Shown one piece after another: positions 17,891 through 25,101 of a stretch of 31,503 nt of DNA. The number at the start of each line of letters is the position of its first letter. The stretch's first letter is position 1. A program made the position numbers and the translations under genes. The notes beneath the pieces were generated by a model. It was not told the origin of the DNA. It made no database searches and saw nothing but the letters and a program-made list of their open reading frames with translations. The DNA comes from a virus: positions 1 through 31,503 of the IMG/VR virus record IMGVR_UViG_3300008217_000041. One strand, given 5' to 3'.

Positions 17891-18741
17891 GCAATAACCT
17901 CATCCACTCTAGGCTTAGACACAACTTTACTAAAGTAAGATAACCCCTTGTTATATTTAAAAATTCTAAGTCCTTTACCAGCGTTGGAATCCTTAAAGCA
18001 TTCAACTTTGTGAGGACAGAACACGCAGTTCTTATGTATTTTCTCATTACCTTTCTTACCCTCCGCAACAGGACGATAGCATAAGGCTGGAGGGGGAGCA
18101 TCTTTACCAAGAACATCTGTAATGTTTTGTATTCTGTTTCGTATAGGGGGCTTGTCTAACTCTTCAGGTTTATAAAAGCAAAGCTCTCCACTTTCTTTAT
18201 TAACTACCAAGAAGCCTCCATTGTCTGTACCTTCGGCCTCTTCGTAGCCAGCCAACTGTGCAATGTATCCAAACGGATCGTCTTCCCTTAATGTTCCAGC
18301 CTTAAACTTTCTAAAAGCAAATCCAGATGCTGTCTTTATATCAACAACCTCTCCGTTTATTTTACAATCCATGTGACCGGATACACCATCTACTACAACT
18401 TGTTTTTGTTCTGAGTCTACATCGTTATCAGTCATCCTCAATAACATCAGAACTACTTCCTCCAGTAAATGACCATAAAGAAATTTAATAAATGTTTTAG
18501 GAGAATGCTTCTCTCTGTCTAATTCCCTATGACTATCAAACCAAAGCCTTCTTAGTGGCTTACCTATGTTCGACATCCTTAATGTAAAGGAAGAGTCTCT
18601 CTTCTCTGGCCTTGCCCAAGAACGCAGCGCACCCTTCATTCTCTCACCAAATTCTTCTATCTCTTCATCAGAAATATCTAATGGCTTTCCCTCTGATAAG
18701 GGGTCAAGTGCATTATAAATATCTTCTACTATATCATTCAT
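17887..18741 (-). CDS. Cas4/RecB-like PD-(D/E)XK exonuclease with a four-Cys cluster
   Basis: The 284-residue product shows H91, D125 (SGHMDCKING), D134 and K136 (VVDIKTAS) and Q162 (QLAGY), the pattern of RecB/Cas4-type nucleases. Four Cys at 221, 239, 242 and 248 (with CVFCPHKVEC) probably hold an iron-sulfur cluster. This protein likely plays the role of T7 gp6 exonuclease in recombination and host DNA degradation. I start at ATG 18741, with GGAG upstream. It overlaps the preceding nuclease gene by 8 nt. If the cluster is Fe-S, it is a possible client for the phage-encoded IscU. Confidence 0.8.
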   Translation of the reverse strand: MNDIVEDIYNALDPLSEGKPLDISDEEIEEFGERMKGALRSWARPEKRDSSFTLRMSNIGKPLRRLWFDSHRELDREKHSPKTFIKFLYGHLLEEVVLMLLRMTDNDVDSEQKQVVVDGVSGHMDCKINGEVVDIKTASGFAFRKFKAGTLREDDPFGYIAQLAGYEEAEGTDNGGFLVVNKESGELCFYKPEELDKPPIRNRIQNITDVLGKDAPPPALCYRPVAEGKKGNEKIHKNCVFCPHKVECFKDSNAGKGLRIFKYNKGLSYFSKVVSKPRVDEVIA

Positions 18742-19078
18742 CTCTATGCTCCACAAATCTAAGTTGTCTAGTGTCCTTGTTATATAAAAGAATTTTTATA
18801 TTTTTAGCAGTCTGTCGTTTAGTTCTCATAGGATCTCCTTGCTTCTTACTCCTATCTTGTACAGTTTTAACATCTATTAATATAAATTTTTCTGTAGCAG
18901 GATGCCAAGCTACCATATCTGCCATGCCTTGACTACCTGCATTTGGAAATACTTCATAGCCTTGATCCCACAACCAAGTGACAGCATAGTATTCTGATAG
19001 ATCTCCTACTCTACTTTTTGTAGGTTCTGAATCTCTAAATAAATCACCCATCTTTTCAGCGTCATCAATGCGTTTCAT
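18734..19078 (-). CDS. PD-(D/E)XK family nuclease or resolvase-like protein
   Basis: The product is 114 residues from an ATG that overlaps the upstream TGA (ATGA). E29 (GDLSEYYA), D54 (GMADMVAW), D69 and K71 (LIDVKT) form the PD-(D/E)XK active site, in the spacing seen in archaeal-type Holliday junction resolvases and related endonucleases. With endonuclease I and the Cas4/RecB-like gene, it is the third nuclease in a 2-kb stretch. The true substrate cannot be read from sequence alone. Confidence 0.75.
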   Translation of the reverse strand: MKRIDDAEKMGDLFRDSEPTKSRVGDLSEYYAVTWLWDQGYEVFPNAGSQGMADMVAWHPATEKFILIDVKTVQDRSKKQGDPMRTKRQTAKNIKILLYNKDTRQLRFVEHRDE

Positions 19079-19332
19079 TTGCATCCCTCTACTAAGGTAA
19101 GTTCACCTGTCCAAGTGCAAAGATCATAAATATCATAATCTTCTTTTTTCTCATCTTCTTTATAGTGTACAGTTATATTAGGTCTTTTATATTGAGGATA
19201 ACTTTCTTCTAGATTTACAAGAACTCTACCCGCTTGTCTAATGCTTGTTGTTTGTGCATGTTCCATAGGAAACCAACAATCATCACAACCATATTCTTCA
19301 GCCCAAACTGTATATACTTTAGTGCGTTTCAT
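19075..19332 (-). CDS. Hypothetical protein (85 aa)
   Basis: An 85-residue acidic protein has two clustered Cys near residues 15-18 (CDDC) and two further Cys near the C-terminus. Regular strands with Tyr and Val suggest a small compact domain. It overlaps the polymerase gene by 14 nt at its start and the nuclease gene by 4 nt at its end. No family is recognised. Confidence 0.65.
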   Translation of the reverse strand: MKRTKVYTVWAEEYGCDDCWFPMEHAQTTSIRQAGRVLVNLEESYPQYKRPNITVHYKEDEKKEDYDIYDLCTWTGELTLVEGCK

Positions 19333-21091
19333 TCCAACTACTCCCTATCTTGTACTCTCCATCAAGAGGACAATTAAGTTTATAGTATTCTCCCGCTTCT
19401 CTTATGCTATCAACACCCCATCTTCCTACCATGTCAGCATGTTCTTCGTTAACTTCTATCTGCCACTCATCATGGATGTTAGCAACAAACCCCTTATTAA
19501 ATTTTAAAGGTTGGATGTAGACAGGCTTGGATTTAAATTTATTATCTAAACTTATCAACGCTCTCTTCATAGCTATCGAACCACCTCCCTGTAATAAAGT
19601 ATTCAGGGCAGCATGTGGTGAGCGTATGAATAACTTCCTTCCATCTAATGCTTTAATGAATCCTTTTGCTGACGTTCTCGTAACTCTATCTTTAAGCTCT
19701 TTAAGTGCAGGGAGATTAGTAAGAAAACGTTCTCTAAGTTCTCTACCATCGTTTCTGTTTCCCCCAACCACTGTTCCAAGTTTCTTATCTCCTGCTCCGT
19801 ATATGAGGGCATAGATGAAAGTTTTTGCCTGAGTTCTTGATTCAAGCCCAGCAAGCTGCTGATTAGTGGTGTGTATATCTCCGGTGAGGATTTCATTTAT
19901 GTATTCCTTATCGTTCATGTAGTGTGCAAGCATTCTTAACTCTAACCCACTTGCGTCTATGCCTAAAAGTTTATATCCCTCTGGTACTGTCCAACAGGAT
20001 CTACACTCTGCACCATAAGGAGAGGACACGCTAGGAATCTGAGCCATATTAGGACTACGATGGGTCATGCGTCCCGTGATGGTTCCGTTAGGATTAACAA
20101 ACCCACGCACCCTACCATCTTCCTGTTGTGCATCCAGCCAAGAACCAATCAGTGCTATCCTTTTCTGTAACATTAAAAACTCTGCAATCAACTGTGCTTG
20201 GGGGATACCTTTTATTCTTTTCAACGTACCCTCGTCAACAATAGGCTGACCAGTAGGAGTAAGCTTTGTGGGTTTCCACCCAAACTCCTGTAAGTATTCC
20301 CCTATCTGTTTTCTGGAACCAAGATTAAATTCTTTAACCTCTGACCTTACAACAGATAAATTAGTCTGCATGGTTTCAAATTCTTGTGGTGTCAGCCTAG
20401 ACTTCTTACCTGTTTGCAAGTCCTCTGCCATCTTAGACATTGCTCCACTCTTAGTATAGGTAGGATACAGTGTAGTGTAAGATGTGTGTGGTTTGAACTC
20501 CTTCTGTACTTCCTCTACCACAGAGGTAAGCCTATCGTTTAGTTCTCCTTTTAACAGGGAAGCTGCTTCATCATCAAACAAAAAGCCCCTGTCTCTTTGA
20601 TCGTTTAAAATTCTAGCAGTCTCTTGCTCTAACTGTACTGACTCAGGACTAAATCCCTTTGACTCCAGCTTCAAATAATCGTATACTCTTTTGTTAAGTA
20701 GTGTATCCCTTTCACAATACTTTACCATGTCCATAGAAAAATTCTGGAAGTCTTCAAATTCTTTCTTAGGTAAGCCTAGTCTATAACCCCAAGACTTTAA
20801 GCTGTGACCCCCATCTCTAACAGGATTAAACAATCTTGATATGGTAAGAGTATCAACAATTTTCTTACAGGAAAGATCAATACCACATAATTTTTTTATT
20901 ACAGGTATATCAAAGCCTAAGATATTGTGACCTATTAGTTTGTTAGTAGACCCCAATGCTATTAGTCCTTGAGAAAGAGAATCATTATAATATGATCTTA
21001 CCTCTTCTGTCTCAGGATCTACTGTAGTTATACACCATATCTTTGTTGCGTTTAAATCGTCTGTCTCTATATCAAAGACCAGTGAGTTCAT
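19319..21091 (-). CDS. T7-type family A DNA polymerase
   Basis: This replicative polymerase has a 3'-5' exonuclease domain (D7 and E9 in FDIET, D61 in HNILGFD, D129 in YCERDT) and a polymerase domain: motif A with D379 (GIDASGLELR), the O-helix R419 to Y431 (RTQAKTFIYALIYG) and motif C with H540, D541 and E542 (NIHDEW). The residue equivalent to E. coli Pol I F762 is Tyr427, as in T7. The start at ATG 21091 is set by GGAGGAAACAG directly upstream and gives 590 residues. It overlaps the primase-helicase gene by 20 nt, so the two are translated together. No 5'-nuclease domain is present, as expected for this family. Confidence 0.95.
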   Translation of the reverse strand: MNSLVFDIETDDLNATKIWCITTVDPETEEVRSYYNDSLSQGLIALGSTNKLIGHNILGFDIPVIKKLCGIDLSCKKIVDTLTISRLFNPVRDGGHSLKSWGYRLGLPKKEFEDFQNFSMDMVKYCERDTLLNKRVYDYLKLESKGFSPESVQLEQETARILNDQRDRGFLFDDEAASLLKGELNDRLTSVVEEVQKEFKPHTSYTTLYPTYTKSGAMSKMAEDLQTGKKSRLTPQEFETMQTNLSVVRSEVKEFNLGSRKQIGEYLQEFGWKPTKLTPTGQPIVDEGTLKRIKGIPQAQLIAEFLMLQKRIALIGSWLDAQQEDGRVRGFVNPNGTITGRMTHRSPNMAQIPSVSSPYGAECRSCWTVPEGYKLLGIDASGLELRMLAHYMNDKEYINEILTGDIHTTNQQLAGLESRTQAKTFIYALIYGAGDKKLGTVVGGNRNDGRELRERFLTNLPALKELKDRVTRTSAKGFIKALDGRKLFIRSPHAALNTLLQGGGSIAMKRALISLDNKFKSKPVYIQPLKFNKGFVANIHDEWQIEVNEEHADMVGRWGVDSIREAGEYYKLNCPLDGEYKIGSSWNETH

Positions 21092-22739
21092 CTGTTTCCT
21101 CCACATCAACCTCAGACAATCTGCCTGTGTCTCTGTTGTATAATAAATGTGTAGCCATACCGACATCACCAGTGTACCTAGACTTCAGCACCCTCAAGTG
21201 GGTTGTATTAGATTCAATCAAATCATCCGCTTGCTGGTTACGTTCAAGAGCTATGACACAATCAGACAGTTGAGCTATAGATTGAGAACCTCTAAGGTGA
21301 TTAAGCCCTACAGTAACTCCATTCTCATGCCCTCTGTTGCCCTCTATCCTTCGTAGATGTGACACTAGGATCATCCCTGCTCCTGTCTCTTCAACAATAG
21401 AGCGCAGCTTTGTCATAATATTATCTATGTTTCTGCGTTCATCTCCTTCCGCTACTGAGGACACAAGCATATGTAGGTGATCAACTACTATCCACTTACA
21501 GCCACATCCGACTACCATAAATCTTATCTTAGAGAAGATCTCATCCAGATCATTAGACCCAAAGTGTGCATGTATCCACACCCTGTCCTTGTTCTCACCC
21601 TCAAATAGCTTAGAGAACTTAGCATCCAGCTGTTCTTGTGTGAACTCTTCACGCACCTGATCAACATAGAGCCTAGCGTTTGCTTCTATTGAGAGTATTC
21701 CATCAACAGTCCTACGCCAATCTTCTTCTAGTGCTATCACACCTACGTTATCTCTTGTCTGACTGACTAGCCAGTGTTCTATCTCTCTGGTTATTGAGGA
21801 CTTACCTAGTCCTGTTCCACCAGTAAGAGTAACTAGTTCTCCCTGCCTAATACCGTACAGCTTTTCATTAAGCCCACTCCAAGGGTAGGGAACAGAGTCT
21901 TTTCTTTCTCGACTATTAAACTTATCTTTATTGTCGCTTACGTTTAGTACACCAGAAGGTGTGTAAGTCTTAGCATTCCACCACAAGGAGACATACGCTT
22001 GGTTCCTTCGCTGACGCAACATATCGTTAGCATCCTTGAAGTCACTAGTCAAGCTAAGTATCTTGGCCTTGGCTGGGCTGAGAACCCTAGCAACTTTTAC
22101 AGCTGCCTCTTTACCCTGCTTGTCGTTATCAAAATTTATAATTACATTATCAAAAGATTCCAAGAACTCCAGTGAATTCTTCACATCCCTTACTGCACCA
22201 GATGCCCCGTTCTTTATAGATACAACAGGCCACTTAGAACCAAGCAGTTCATACGCTGCCATCGCATCGCACTCACCTTCAACCAGAGTAATGTACTTAC
22301 CTCCTGACTGAAACAACTGCTCTCCAAAAAGTCCACTGCCCTGTGAGTTTCCTCTCCAAGTAAACATCTTGTTGGATTCTCTGATCTTGTACGCTGTGAT
22401 TTCATTGGACACGTAGTAAGGATACAGATGTTTTGTTATCTTACCACCTTGCTGTATAGCCTTGACCCCATACTTCTTAGCAGTCTCAGCAGATATTCCC
22501 CTGTCTGTCAGCCCTATAAAGTTACCCTCTGCTTCATTCATGGCGTTGTTCCTGTATGTCTTTAAATCGCTGGCAGTATCAGGCACTGGGAAAGAAGTCC
22601 TGTCCTCTTCGCATGCCTTATCATAATCAGGGAACCTAGTCTCACAACTAAAGCACCATGCGGTTCCATCTTTATTAAGCGCAACAGGATCGCTGCCTCC
22701 GCAACTTGGGCAGGGCAGATTAGTTTTTATGAATGGCAT
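21072..22739 (-). CDS. T7 gp4-like DNA primase-helicase
   Basis: This 555-residue bifunctional protein unwinds DNA and makes primers. The zinc-binding domain has C10, C13, C29 and C32. The TOPRIM fold carries E154 (VEGECDA) and D204/D206 (NFDND). The helicase domain has Walker A at 307-314 (GGTGLGKS), Walker B ending at D420 (WIVVDH) and a sensor-like ILVSH at 457-461. The C-terminal tail is acidic, as in T7, where it contacts the polymerase. The start ATG has GAGGG upstream. It is followed by the polymerase gene with a 20-nt overlap. Confidence 0.95.
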   Translation of the reverse strand: MPFIKTNLPCPSCGGSDPVALNKDGTAWCFSCETRFPDYDKACEEDRTSFPVPDTASDLKTYRNNAMNEAEGNFIGLTDRGISAETAKKYGVKAIQQGGKITKHLYPYYVSNEITAYKIRESNKMFTWRGNSQGSGLFGEQLFQSGGKYITLVEGECDAMAAYELLGSKWPVVSIKNGASGAVRDVKNSLEFLESFDNVIINFDNDKQGKEAAVKVARVLSPAKAKILSLTSDFKDANDMLRQRRNQAYVSLWWNAKTYTPSGVLNVSDNKDKFNSRERKDSVPYPWSGLNEKLYGIRQGELVTLTGGTGLGKSSITREIEHWLVSQTRDNVGVIALEEDWRRTVDGILSIEANARLYVDQVREEFTQEQLDAKFSKLFEGENKDRVWIHAHFGSNDLDEIFSKIRFMVVGCGCKWIVVDHLHMLVSSVAEGDERRNIDNIMTKLRSIVEETGAGMILVSHLRRIEGNRGHENGVTVGLNHLRGSQSIAQLSDCVIALERNQQADDLIESNTTHLRVLKSRYTGDVGMATHLLYNRDTGRLSEVDVEETDELTGL

Positions 22740-22741
22740 GA

Positions 22742-22996
22742 CTAGCCCTCTTCAGGAGTTTCTATCTGACACCCAGCAACACACTCATTCTCTTGAATGA
22801 AGCCGTGTAGTGAAGCGATAGCTATCTTTTTTAATTCACACTGAGCAGTTAAACTTTTCAAATCATTAATAGCTTGCTGTGCTAAGAGGTATTGCCTCTG
22901 ACCTTCCTTACTGAAAAGGGAAACATCATAGTCTCCCTCCCCAGTACGAAAGATTACAGTAGGCTTCTCTTCCTTTTGTTTAGGCTTGGACTTCAT
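22742..22996 (-). CDS. Hypothetical protein (84 aa)
   Basis: This 84-residue protein starts in an ATGA overlap with the ssDNA-binding protein stop. It has a Lys-rich N-terminus, a GEGDYDVSLFS segment, a long helix at about 30-60 and two Cys near the C-terminus. The arrangement of a short acidic loop followed by a helix resembles small DUF6447-like phage proteins, but the match is weak. It lies between the ssDNA-binding protein and primase-helicase genes. Confidence 0.65.
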   Translation of the reverse strand: MKSKPKQKEEKPTVIFRTGEGDYDVSLFSKEGQRQYLLAQQAINDLKSLTAQCELKKIAIASLHGFIQENECVAGCQIETPEEG

Positions 22997-23439
22997 AGTT
23001 CATTCCCATCATCAAAGCCTTCCTCTGCCTCAAACTCTGCTCCGTCTGGGCTAGAAGTACTAGAGTATTCTACTAGGTCTAGTACCTGCATAGCTTGGAA
23101 GTCTAATCCCTTCCACTCACCACTTTCCCATTCACGGAACTGAACCTTAACCCTTGATCCATTACCTACTTGACAATCCAAAGGTTGCTTGGATTTATCA
23201 AACAGCTTAGGAGCAGGGCGTGTGCGTGTCTGTCCCGTCTTCTTATCAATCCAGTTGACCTTACGCTTTATTACAAGAGCAGTACCAACATCTTCCATTT
23301 CCTTTATACGGAATCCACGCTGCTTGTAATCTTCTATAATCTCACGATCTACTATAAGGTTGACCGAATACGTGGGTTCAAACTTAGTATTAGGTGCTAA
23401 TACACTAGCCCAATATGCTGTGCCTTCTAAAACTGCCAT
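22993..23439 (-). CDS. Phage single-stranded DNA-binding protein (gp2.5-like)
   Basis: The 148-residue product has an OB-fold-type pattern of strands: YSVNLIVD, ALVIKRKVNW, RVKVQFREW and GLDFQAMQVLDLVEY. It ends in the acidic tail EFEAEEGFDDGNEL, typical of T7 gp2.5-like proteins that recruit polymerase and helicase through this tail. GAGGAG precedes the start. It has its own perfect-consensus promoter about 30-60 nt upstream, as suits a protein needed in large amounts. Confidence 0.82.
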   Translation of the reverse strand: MAVLEGTAYWASVLAPNTKFEPTYSVNLIVDREIIEDYKQRGFRIKEMEDVGTALVIKRKVNWIDKKTGQTRTRPAPKLFDKSKQPLDCQVGNGSRVKVQFREWESGEWKGLDFQAMQVLDLVEYSSTSSPDGAEFEAEEGFDDGNEL

Positions 23440-23471
23440 ATGTTTATCTCCTCAATTTAAATTATATGTAT

Positions 23472-23500
23472 ATTATATCACATCTACTTATCTTTGTCAA
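23472..23500 (-). promoter_or_regulatory. Perfect-consensus sigma70 promoter for the ssDNA-binding protein operon
   Basis: On the minus strand, TTGACA (23500-23495) and TATAAT (23477-23472) are separated by exactly 17 nt. Transcription should start near 23465, about 25 nt before the ssDNA-binding protein ATG. The -35 box lies inside the 3' end of the upstream 62-aa gene. It should also transcribe the primase-helicase and polymerase genes. Confidence 0.85.
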
Positions 23501-23672
23501 CAGGTTTTTCTTTGATGGTCTTGACACAGATGTGGTGTTCCTTCTTGATACTCTTAACCATCTCTAAATCATCTGACTCATCATGTTCCGTTGGATGCTG
23601 GTGAACTATAGGTTCCAGTTCATCTTGCATCTGCTCAGACACTGTTGGTTGTTTCTTTTTTATCTCCACCAT
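23484..23672 (-). CDS. Hypothetical protein (62 aa)
   Basis: A 62-residue protein very rich in Lys, Glu, Asp and His lies just before the ssDNA-binding protein promoter. AGAAGGAAA precedes the ATG. It overlaps the upstream gene by 13 nt. No motif is recognised. The composition suggests a soluble, flexible protein. Confidence 0.6.
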   Translation of the reverse strand: MVEIKKKQPTVSEQMQDELEPIVHQHPTEHDESDDLEMVKSIKKEHHICVKTIKEKPVDKDK

Positions 23673-23896
23673 TTTCCTTCTCTCTTAGATTCTCCGCTGT
23701 CTGACAGTTCTATGTCCCTGAGAATCTCTTTACGTACCCTGTCTTTTGTTTCCTTAGCAGCAGTTGAGATAACCTTTATATCTCTAAGCTTCAGCTTATA
23801 GGTTGCCCAATGGATTGCTTCGGGTGGAGTGGTATGTATTTCATACTGCCATACCTCATCATCCAAGTCGCTGTAAAACATCTCACCTATTGTCAT
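23660..23896 (-). CDS. Hypothetical protein (78 aa)
   Basis: The 78-residue product starts with an acidic, aromatic stretch (MFYSDLDDEVWQYEIH) and continues into a basic helix ending in REGKWWR. It overlaps the upstream membrane protein gene by 14 nt and the downstream gene by 13 nt. No family is recognised. Confidence 0.6.
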   Translation of the reverse strand: MTIGEMFYSDLDDEVWQYEIHTTPPEAIHWATYKLKLRDIKVISTAAKETKDRVRKEILRDIELSDSGESKREGKWWR

Positions 23897-24029
23897 CTTC
23901 TACCTCACAAATCCCATACATCTTATCAAGATCATCTAGGGTTCCATCAAAGTATGCACCAATAAGTACATAGATTCCAGTGTTCACAAGAATAAGTATA
24001 CCAAACAATACATACCCTACTATTATCAC
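23883..24029 (-). CDS. Small membrane protein (48 aa)
   Basis: This frame starts with GTG at 24029, which overlaps the upstream TGA as GTGA and has AGGAGA 6 nt before it. One transmembrane helix at residues 2-26 (IIVGYVLFGILILVNTGIYV onward) is followed by an acidic C-terminal tail with one Cys. Its function is unknown. Confidence 0.6.
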   Translation of the reverse strand: MIIVGYVLFGILILVNTGIYVLIGAYFDGTLDDLDKMYGICEVEDDNR

Positions 24030-24193
24030 ACTACATCTCCTGTATCCTGTGTAACAAACTGTTCTGTGTCGTTATCCCACACAAAGCCTAGCCTCTCTAC
24101 AAGCGTATCGAATGCTATAACCCAGTAGTCATCTGTTGTGTCGATAGCATTAAAAATTCTACTCAATGCCTCTGATGTTGTTAAGCTGTTCAT
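24026..24193 (-). CDS. Hypothetical protein (55 aa)
   Basis: A 55-residue acidic protein begins at ATG 24193 with GAGGAAGATG just upstream, and ends in GTGTGA, overlapping the GTG start of the next gene. It begins within the 3' end of the upstream 45-aa gene. The sequence looks globular (a helix, then VIAFDTLVERLGFVWD). No known motif is seen. Confidence 0.55.
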   Translation of the reverse strand: MNSLTTSEALSRIFNAIDTTDDYWVIAFDTLVERLGFVWDNDTEQFVTQDTGDVV

Positions 24194-24296
24194 CATCTTC
24201 CTCTGTAATTTGATCCAGTAAATTGTTTAATTCCTCGTCATGTTTTTCTATTGTATCCCATATTATATCTAGTGCTTCTAATGTTTCAGGTTCCAT
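24159..24296 (-). CDS. Hypothetical acidic protein (45 aa)
   Basis: The ATG at 24296 follows GAGGAGACAAC, a strong ribosome binding site located in the end of iscU, which it overlaps by 11 nt. The 45-residue product is highly acidic (Glu/Asp-rich) and mostly helical, with no Cys. The tight coupling to iscU suggests co-expression. Its role is unknown. Confidence 0.6.
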   Translation of the reverse strand: MEPETLEALDIIWDTIEKHDEELNNLLDQITEEDDEQLNNIRGIE

Positions 24297-24681
24297 TGTT
24301 GTCTCCTCGTTTATGTTTCACATCCGCTATCGCTGCCTTGATAGCATCTTCCGCCAATACCGAACAGTGAATCTTTACCGGAGGTAATCCTAGTTCATTG
24401 GCAATATCTTTATTTCTTATCTCAGTAGCCTCATCCAAAGAACGCCCCTTGACCCACTCAGTTAGTAATGAACTAGATGCAATCGCTGATCCACAACCAT
24501 AGGTTTTAAACTTTGCATCCTCAATCACGCCATCATCATTCACCTTGATTTGTAAGCGCATCACATCACCACAAGCTGGCGCTCCTACCATACCCGTCCC
24601 AACGTTCGAGTCTTTATCATCCAGCCTACCAACATTGCGTGGGTTCTCATAGTGATCTAAAACTTTGTCTGAATATGCCAT
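24286..24681 (-). CDS. iscU: Iron-sulfur cluster scaffold protein IscU
   Basis: IscU assembles Fe-S clusters and hands them to client proteins. All functional residues are at the positions known in E. coli IscU: C37 and D39 (APACGD), C63 (YGCGSAIASSS), H105 and C106 (KIHC), and the HscA-binding motif LPPVK at 99-103. The 131-residue length is that of the full family. As I recall the E. coli protein, most residues are identical, pointing to recent capture from a gamma- or betaproteobacterium. The gene stands alone, without iscS, iscA or hscBA. AAGGAGAAAGC precedes the ATG. A leader of about 230 nt with stable stems separates it from its promoter. Possible clients are the Cas4/RecB-like nuclease or host enzymes needed during infection. 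Confidence 0.95.
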   Translation of the reverse strand: MAYSDKVLDHYENPRNVGRLDDKDSNVGTGMVGAPACGDVMRLQIKVNDDGVIEDAKFKTYGCGSAIASSSLLTEWVKGRSLDEATEIRNKDIANELGLPPVKIHCSVLAEDAIKAAIADVKHKRGDNNGT

Positions 24682-24912
24682 GCTTTCTCCTTAAAGTTAT
24701 GGAAAAGTGTGGACGGAGTAGGTCTATTCACTATGAACAAAGACTGTTGTTCCTACAGCCCTCTAAGTGACTATGATTGCTTTCAGGTATCCGCTACCCA
24801 CACTTCTTAACGCTTTACCATCACGACTATTTTCAGATAGCTCTGATCCTGTGGGTACTCAGTCCACTTCTATCGTGCGGATCACACTAGACAGTAACTA
24901 TCTGTCACGGCT
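24682..24912 (-). promoter_or_regulatory. Long structured 5' leader upstream of iscU (candidate regulatory RNA)
   Basis: About 230 nt lie between the predicted transcription start (near 24912) and the iscU ATG, with no convincing reading frame. Two folding domains are visible. Domain 1 pairs CAGATAG (24904-24898) with CTATCTG (24840-24834), then TGATCC with GGATCA, then a GTGG/CCAC hairpin. Its 5' strand can instead form the hairpin GACAG/CTGTC (24906-24890). Domain 2 pairs AAGTGTGG (24805-24798) with CCACACTT (24712-24705). It encloses a TCACT/AGTGA stem capped by the hairpin GAACAA-CAGTCT-TTGTTC, and a possible GTAG/CTAC helix with a CGGA/TCCG pseudoknot. The iscU ribosome binding site follows domain 2. 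I cannot assign it to a known riboswitch class. The pairings are read by eye. Confidence 0.5.
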
Positions 24913-24919
24913 TTTAAAT

Positions 24920-24972
24920 ACTATACAGTATTTTAAACTAATGTCAATACCTTGTCACAATTTGTTACAATT
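24920..24972 (-). promoter_or_regulatory. Sigma70 promoter with repeated upstream element (copy A), for iscU
   Basis: On the minus strand, TTGACA (24947-24942) and TATAGT (24925-24920) are 16 nt apart. Upstream, 24972-24942 carries the 31-bp element shared with two other promoters: TTGTAACA, 2 nt, TTGTGACA, then a GGTATTGACA-type end. A 7-bp inverted repeat (AAATACT-ATAC-AGTATTT, 24916-24933) covers the -10 box and could be an operator. The start point should be near 24912. Confidence 0.75.
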
Positions 24973-25101
24973 CTTTTCATGGTAGTTTATTAAAACTTCC
25001 AAGGCTTCAAAGAATTCCCTGTCATCTGAGTTCTCAAAAGGGACACCTGACAGGGCATCCCTATAAGTGACAAGATTTTCATACGTTGTCTCGTCCAGCA
25101 T
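24955..25101 (-). CDS. Hypothetical protein (48 aa)
   Basis: The ATG overlaps the DUF932 gene stop as TGATG. The 48-residue acidic protein ends in HEKNCNKL. Its last codons and stop are made from the TTGTAACA/TTGTGACA part of promoter element A, so gene end and promoter share the same bases. No domain is recognised. Confidence 0.55.
   Translation of the reverse strand: MLDETTYENLVTYRDALSGVPFENSDDREFFEALEVLINYHEKNCNKL

Noticed and set aside
24704-24735. Similarity of GGACGGAGTAGG (plus strand) to the glutamine riboswitch core.
   Set aside because: The flanking conserved GUUCA and GAAGGAAC elements are missing, and the promoter shows that transcription runs on the other strand.
24844-24884. 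Partial resemblance of CCTGTGGG and ATCGTGC on the plus strand to a hatchet ribozyme.
   Set aside because: The intervening stems do not match the class and the strand is opposite to the likely transcript. Only a covariance search could revive it.
24913-24933. TACTGTATA at promoter A as a LexA (SOS) box.
   Set aside because: The second half site (ACAG at the proper spacing) is absent. The local symmetry is a different inverted repeat.
24767-24985. Plus-strand frame of 72 codons opposite the iscU leader.
   Set aside because: It lies antisense to the structured leader and promoter A, has no ribosome binding site and no family resemblance.
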